Shown here: one piece after another, positions 31,388-34,554 of the stretch
How the letters are laid out: each line of letters begins with the position of its first letter
Numbering within the stretch: position 1 is the first letter of the stretch
From: Clostridiales bacterium
Lineage (GTDB): Bacteria; Bacillota; Clostridia; Lachnospirales; Lachnospiraceae
Direction of reading: 5' to 3'
DNA length: 34,554 bases
NCBI GenBank assembly: GCA_015655075.1
Contig: JAATFT010000064.1
Location: 1-34,554, forward strand
Notes under the pieces: model-generated
What the model was told of the DNA's origin: nothing
What the model saw: the letters and a program-made list of their open reading frames with translations, nothing else
Databases searched by the model: none
Translations under genes and position numbers: made by a program

Positions 31388-32782
31388 ATGGGAATGCAGG
31401 TTGGCATGAGTGATTATGTGACTCGAAATCAATTAATAATACAAAATCAAAATGTAGCTCGCTCATTTAAGAATATAAATTCACAGGTAATGTATATGGA
31501 AAGTAATAACCAGTATCTATCAAATGATAATTACAGGAATCAGGTATATGCAGTTTCTGATTCTGATAAGGAAGAAAAAATTGTAGATTTAACCAGGCTA
31601 TTCATGAATAAAGACAGCTATTTAAAGGGAAGTATTGCAGGGGCAGATGATGTGGATTTTTATTCTTTTTCTTTAAATGGAATATTAGGCAAGTATGAAA
31701 AAAGCATAAATATTACGCTTGAGGGCGTCGGAAACACACAATTCGATATGACAGTATATGACCAGTATGGAAATCAGGTAGGTTTAGGAGAAAAAGATGC
31801 CGATGGCAACCTGAATATAAATATAACCGACATAACGCCTGATACAGATAAATACTACATAAAAATAGAAAGTAAAGATGCCGGTGCAATGCTGAATAAT
31901 GAGTATCATTTGAAAATAGATTTGGAAGATGCAGATAATAGCAGTTCCGGCGGTAATATGTGGAATAAAATGAAAAGCGTGTTAAGCAGCATGCATGACA
32001 AAGCGTCAAGGGGCGAAAGTTATGATGCAGAAATAAGTGAATTAAAAAATATCCAGGAAAATCAAAAGCTGGAATATGAAAAAAACATCAGGGAAAAACA
32101 AGAGGAGCAGTATGAAAAGATCAACGGATCTGTAACTGAAAAATATGATTGCAGCGAAATATTAGATAAGGTTTCAGATGGTAAAGACATTACGGAAAAG
32201 GAAGAAGGTTATTTAAAAATATTTGCTAATATGTTTTCCTATGAACAGGCAATGGCACAGGGAAATGTAGTAAAAATAGGATATGAAATAAAAGAAATAT
32301 TTCAAGAAGCCGGTGTTACAGATTTGGATTCCATTGCAATATACCGGGGGAATGATGGCGGGTTCTATGTATCCGGAATAGAAGATACTTCTATAAAAGC
32401 AAAGGTGGAAAGCGAAATTAATGCCAAATATAAAGAGAAACTGTACCAATTATTTTTGTCAGGTTCTGAAGAACTGAACCAGTACTCTTCAAAAGAATAT
32501 AATCGCACTGTAAAAAAACAGCAATTAAATGACTACTTATATAAGATATCTGATGGGAAGGTTTCTATTGATGATATCAGTGTAGATGCTAATTCGGGGA
32601 GGATACAAGGGTTGCCGGAGAGTATAGAAGAAATAGTGAATAATCCGGTAAATAATTATAAGTATAAGGATATAAGAGAAAAAATACTGGAAGTAAAAAG
32701 CTATGAAAGGCAGACAGGAAGCCAAATTCCAAGCGTTGACTGTAGATATCAATTTATAAATGGAAAGCTGCAAATAGCTTAA
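31388..32782 (+). CDS. Uncharacterised protein with PPC-like beta-sandwich domain
   Basis: A 464-residue protein. After an Asn/Gln-rich N-terminus, residues about 68-180 (SYLKGSIAGADDVDFYSFSL, then TPDTDKYYIKIES) look like a pre-peptidase C-terminal (PPC) beta-sandwich, a domain normally found on secreted proteins. A Glu/Lys-rich helical stretch follows (about 205-265), then an unassigned C-terminal region with several short helices. There is no signal peptide, membrane segment or sortase motif, so localisation is unclear. AAAGG sits 6-7 bases upstream of the ATG. It is the only intact gene in a region of remnants. Domain call moderate; function unknown. Confidence 0.6.
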   Translation: MGMQVGMSDYVTRNQLIIQNQNVARSFKNINSQVMYMESNNQYLSNDNYRNQVYAVSDSDKEEKIVDLTRLFMNKDSYLKGSIAGADDVDFYSFSLNGILGKYEKSINITLEGVGNTQFDMTVYDQYGNQVGLGEKDADGNLNINITDITPDTDKYYIKIESKDAGAMLNNEYHLKIDLEDADNSSSGGNMWNKMKSVLSSMHDKASRGESYDAEISELKNIQENQKLEYEKNIREKQEEQYEKINGSVTEKYDCSEILDKVSDGKDITEKEEGYLKIFANMFSYEQAMAQGNVVKIGYEIKEIFQEAGVTDLDSIAIYRGNDGGFYVSGIEDTSIKAKVESEINAKYKEKLYQLFLSGSEELNQYSSKEYNRTVKKQQLNDYLYKISDGKVSIDDISVDANSGRIQGLPESIEEIVNNPVNNYKYKDIREKILEVKSYERQTGSQIPSVDCRYQFINGKLQIA

Positions 32783-32871
32783 TCTTTTTATTTAGAGCAA
32801 TAAATAAATAGCAGCATTAGAGATTGTTCCGCTAAAATGGTAGAAAAAGTGAATATGACAAATGCTCATCC

Positions 32872-33216
32872 ATTAAGGATAACTTGCAGTTTTGGTGTGC
32901 AGAATATTTAGCGGACATAACCGGTCATAGGATTGATGTGGTTGCCATCCCTTAGAATGTAGGCTCTGTAGGTGCAGCGGCAGTGACTGGAGTAGGACTT
33001 GGAATCATTCCTGACCTGGAAACCATAAAGGAATATATTCCTGCATCAACTATTCTTGGTAATTATCTTGCGGATACATTGCTGTGGAATGAGTATTTGG
33101 TTACGCTTCTAAATATGTTAGCAAATTTTGTGCTGGAATTTTTGTATGACCGTTTTTTTGTATTCCGAAAATCCATTGACACCAATCATTTGGTTAGTGA
33201 AGGAGCATATTCATAA
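32872..33216 (+). pseudogene. Fused remnants: FGGY carbohydrate kinase C-terminus and GtrA-like membrane fragment
   Basis: In one frame the sequence reads FWCAEYLADITGHRIDVV, an in-frame TAG at 32953-32955, then NVGSVGAAAVTGVGLGIIPD, the C-terminal ATPase region of FGGY sugar kinases. From about 33050 it continues as LADTLLWNEYLVTLLNMLAN and FVLEFLYDRFFVFRKSIDTN, which resemble the C-terminal half of GtrA-like membrane proteins. Two unrelated gene ends have been joined by deletion. A similar fused segment is not expected to be functional. Confidence 0.6.
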
Positions 33217-33517
33217 AAAGTTAAATACGAAAATTAATATTGCAGCTATGGCGGAAGAGATAGGAACGAACTCCAGTTACTTATCAAGACTGTATCATCA
33301 GAAAGAGGTAATAACGATTCAACAATACATATGTAATGAGAGATTGAAGCAAGCTGAAAAATTGTTACGATTTTCAGATTATTCGAATGTGGAAATCAGC
33401 CGGCATGTTGGATTTTCTTCATTGAGCTATTTCGGAAAAATTCTAAAAGAAAGCACGGGAATGACGCCGAATCAATACCGTCTGCAATTTAAATCAAAAT
33501 GCATAAAATCAATGTAA
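33197..33517 (+). pseudogene. AraC-family regulator C-terminal fragment
   Basis: A frame overlapping the end of the fused remnant encodes VKEHIHKKLNTKINIAAMAE, NSSYLSRLYHQKE and VGFSSLSYFGKILKESTGMTP, the two helix-turn-helix motifs of an AraC/XylS DNA-binding domain. The sensing or receiver part is missing; the DNA-binding domain itself is nearly complete. It would only be made if the upstream out-of-frame ATG at 33128 were used, and no ribosome binding site is apparent. Confidence 0.6.
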
Positions 33518-33609
33518 ATTAATAATAAAAATTAGAGCACCATTGTTTAGCAGCCTCACTGAATTTACGTGGAGCTGCCCTTTTTACAATACGGTAGGTG
33601 TAACAAAAA

Positions 33610-33768
33610 AATAAAAACAACATACAGAGAGATGCCGAAAATCGTGGTTTGGGACTGGAGAGTGTAAACATAGCAGCTGAGAAGCACAACAGTATAATGA
33701 ATATTATAAACACAGATAATGCTTTTCCTGTCGAGGTACTTCTCTATAATTCGACATTTACAATGTAA
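33610..33768 (+). pseudogene. AgrC/GHKL histidine-kinase C-terminal remnant
   Basis: The frame carries NRGLGLESVNIAAEKHN then IMNIINTDNAFPVEVLLY and stops at 33768. This is the G-box and last strands of a GHKL kinase ATPase domain. No start, H-box or N-box precedes it. It lies directly upstream of remnants resembling agrD and agrB. Confidence 0.6.
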
Positions 33769-33779
33769 TTATATGTTTA

Positions 33780-33838
33780 ATTTTTACAAAATTTTATATT
33801 ATTTTTACATCCTCCATAAAATGGATTTTTTTTATGAT
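33780..33838 (+). promoter_or_regulatory. Direct repeat and -10 resembling an AgrA-dependent promoter
   Basis: ATTTTTACA occurs at 33780-33788 and 33801-33809 (21-base period). TATGAT at 33833-33838 is a possible -10 without a -35. The reverse complement TGTAAAAAT resembles the TGTAAATT repeats upstream of the intact agrD. Spacing from repeat to -10 is about 23 bases, similar to known Agr promoters. Confidence 0.45.
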
Positions 33839-33903
33839 AGAATAAAAATGTAAAAAATAATCTATTTCTACGAAAGGAAGGCGATAATTATGAAGAGTAT
33901 TTT

Positions 33904-34029
33904 ATGAAATCAGGCGGTATAGTTGCAAATCCAGGGTTACTGTTAACAGTGATGAATAAAACATAGCCTGCAACTGCTTTCTTCATCACCCAAGCTTCCA
34001 AAGAAAGCGGAGATGCTCTGGAGGTTTAA
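33904..34029 (+). pseudogene. Probable decayed agrD-like propeptide
   Basis: One frame reads MKSGGIVANPGLLLTVMNKT, an in-frame TAG (33964-33966), then PATAFFITQASKESGDALEV and TAA. Size, the FFIT core followed by Gln, and position directly upstream of an agrB-like start suggest an agrD relic. The Cys of the ring is gone. AAGGAAGG lies upstream of an earlier ATG at 33890 whose frame closes after 5 codons, so a frameshift is also likely. Confidence 0.35.
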
Positions 34030-34125
34030 ATGACAACCCCGTTCGACAAAGTTTTAAATCAACTTATTTATGCAGGAGAAATTAAAGAAGAAGATAAAGA
34101 GTTCTACATTTATGGTTTGGAGTAG
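34030..34125 (+). pseudogene. agrB-like N-terminal remnant
   Basis: ATG 34030, one base after the previous stop, opens TPFDKVLNQLIYAGEIKEED then KEFYIYGLE and a TAG at 34123-34125. This matches the cytoplasmic N-terminus of AgrB proteins; compare LVINKIIQEEESEIYKFGME in the intact agrB. The catalytic His and Cys region was not found downstream. Confidence 0.5.
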
Positions 34126-34430
34126 CGAGAACAAGCATTTGGACACGGTAGAAGTATCAGTATGTCAGAAGGCGTACAAGGTTAATACGTATGGTTGAAT
34201 ATGGCATCTTCTTATTCGCACTTTTAGCAGGATTAAGGCACATACTCCCATGTATTAACATCTTACTACTGGCCCATATATCATATTAATACCGGGGAAA
34301 TTATGTAATTCATTCCGAAAGCAAATCAGATTAAAATTAGCGGCTCACTTTAATATGCTTTACCAGGAGAGAAATTAGTAGAAATTATTTGCTGCAAAGA
34401 AATATAAATTATGTAAATGGAGGTGACATT
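34126..34430. other. Region of broken frames
   Basis: About 300 bases without an intact gene. Fragments such as FIPKANQIKISGSL followed by a stop and YALPGEKLVEII read like a decayed coding sequence of unknown family ending just before the next gene. Confidence 0.35.
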
Positions 34431-34554
34431 ATGAATTCAAAAATGGATTCAAAAAAACCTTCAATTATGAAACCCTGGCTAAAATATTACGACGAGAACG
34501 CCATAATTGAAGAAATTACAAAAAATACGTTATATGATAATATTTATCAGAACA
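34431..34554 (+). CDS. Probable AMP-forming ligase (partial, runs off window)
   Basis: ATG 34431 follows GGAGGTGACATT, a strong ribosome binding site. The 41 visible codons include SIMKPWLKYYDENAIIEE then NTLYDNIYQN. Openings of this kind (PWLKxY followed by TLYD) are typical of AMP-binding acyl-CoA synthetase or ligase proteins, but no catalytic motif is within the window, so this is tentative. Confidence 0.45.
   Translation, partial: MNSKMDSKKPSIMKPWLKYYDENAIIEEITKNTLYDNIYQN

Noticed and set aside
1..34554. tRNA, rRNA or intact insertion sequence
   Set aside because: None found on reading; no transposase-like frame or tRNA cloverleaf with CCA-type end was recognised.

Overview
The window looks like a chromosomal segment of a strictly fermentative, low-to-moderate GC Clostridia, most likely a Lachnospiraceae or close clostridial relative. 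The reasons are AGGAGG-type ribosome binding sites throughout, Firmicutes-style YesM/YesN and Agr signalling, PadR-HAAS-DUF4097 and AbiE modules, a preQ1 leader, and a complete clostridial acetone/isopropanol pathway. This is inference from gene content; no rRNA or tRNA gene was seen.

Layout. 1-433: truncated PAF-acetylhydrolase-like hydrolase. 736-5113: TetR regulator divergent from a heterodimeric ABC exporter with a structured leader. 5350-15368: carbohydrate cluster with a sugar-phosphate isomerase-like TIM barrel, a D-2-hydroxyacid dehydrogenase, a YesM-type kinase, two LplB/LplC-type permeases, a lipoprotein binding protein, an unassigned TIM-barrel-like protein and a YesN-type regulator. 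15731-16494: AbiEi antitoxin under a promoter bracketed by a long inverted repeat, with its AbiEii toxin cut to 34 codons. 16795-20145: PadR/HAAS-DUF4097 pair, a transglutaminase-like protein and a uracil-DNA-glycosylase-like protein. 20129-20560: a decayed reading frame.

The centrepiece is 20832-28645. An Agr-type quorum-sensing system (agrA-like LytTR regulator, agrC-like kinase, a 48-residue agrD-like propeptide and agrB-like peptidase) is physically split by thiolase, acetoacetate decarboxylase and both CoA-transferase subunits. agrB is the last gene of that metabolic operon, and a Clostridium beijerinckii-type secondary alcohol dehydrogenase faces it from the other strand. Together the enzymes turn acetyl-CoA plus a short-chain acid into acetone and then isopropanol. 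Co-transcription of agrB with the solvent genes would couple signal maturation to solvent formation. A direct repeat suited to a LytTR regulator lies upstream of agrD, and a Rex-like redox site lies at the alcohol dehydrogenase promoter.

28891-30312: a promoter, a preQ1-I-like riboswitch and a terminator precede queD and queE (queuosine precursor synthesis), followed by a frameshifted folE. From about 30342 to 34430 the DNA is mostly gene remnants: folE, hsdR, a receiver domain, an FGGY kinase, GtrA, an AraC regulator, and what appears to be a second, ruined agr locus with its own promoter-type direct repeats. Within it one intact 464-residue protein with a PPC-like beta-sandwich survives. 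The window ends inside the start of what is probably an AMP-forming ligase gene.
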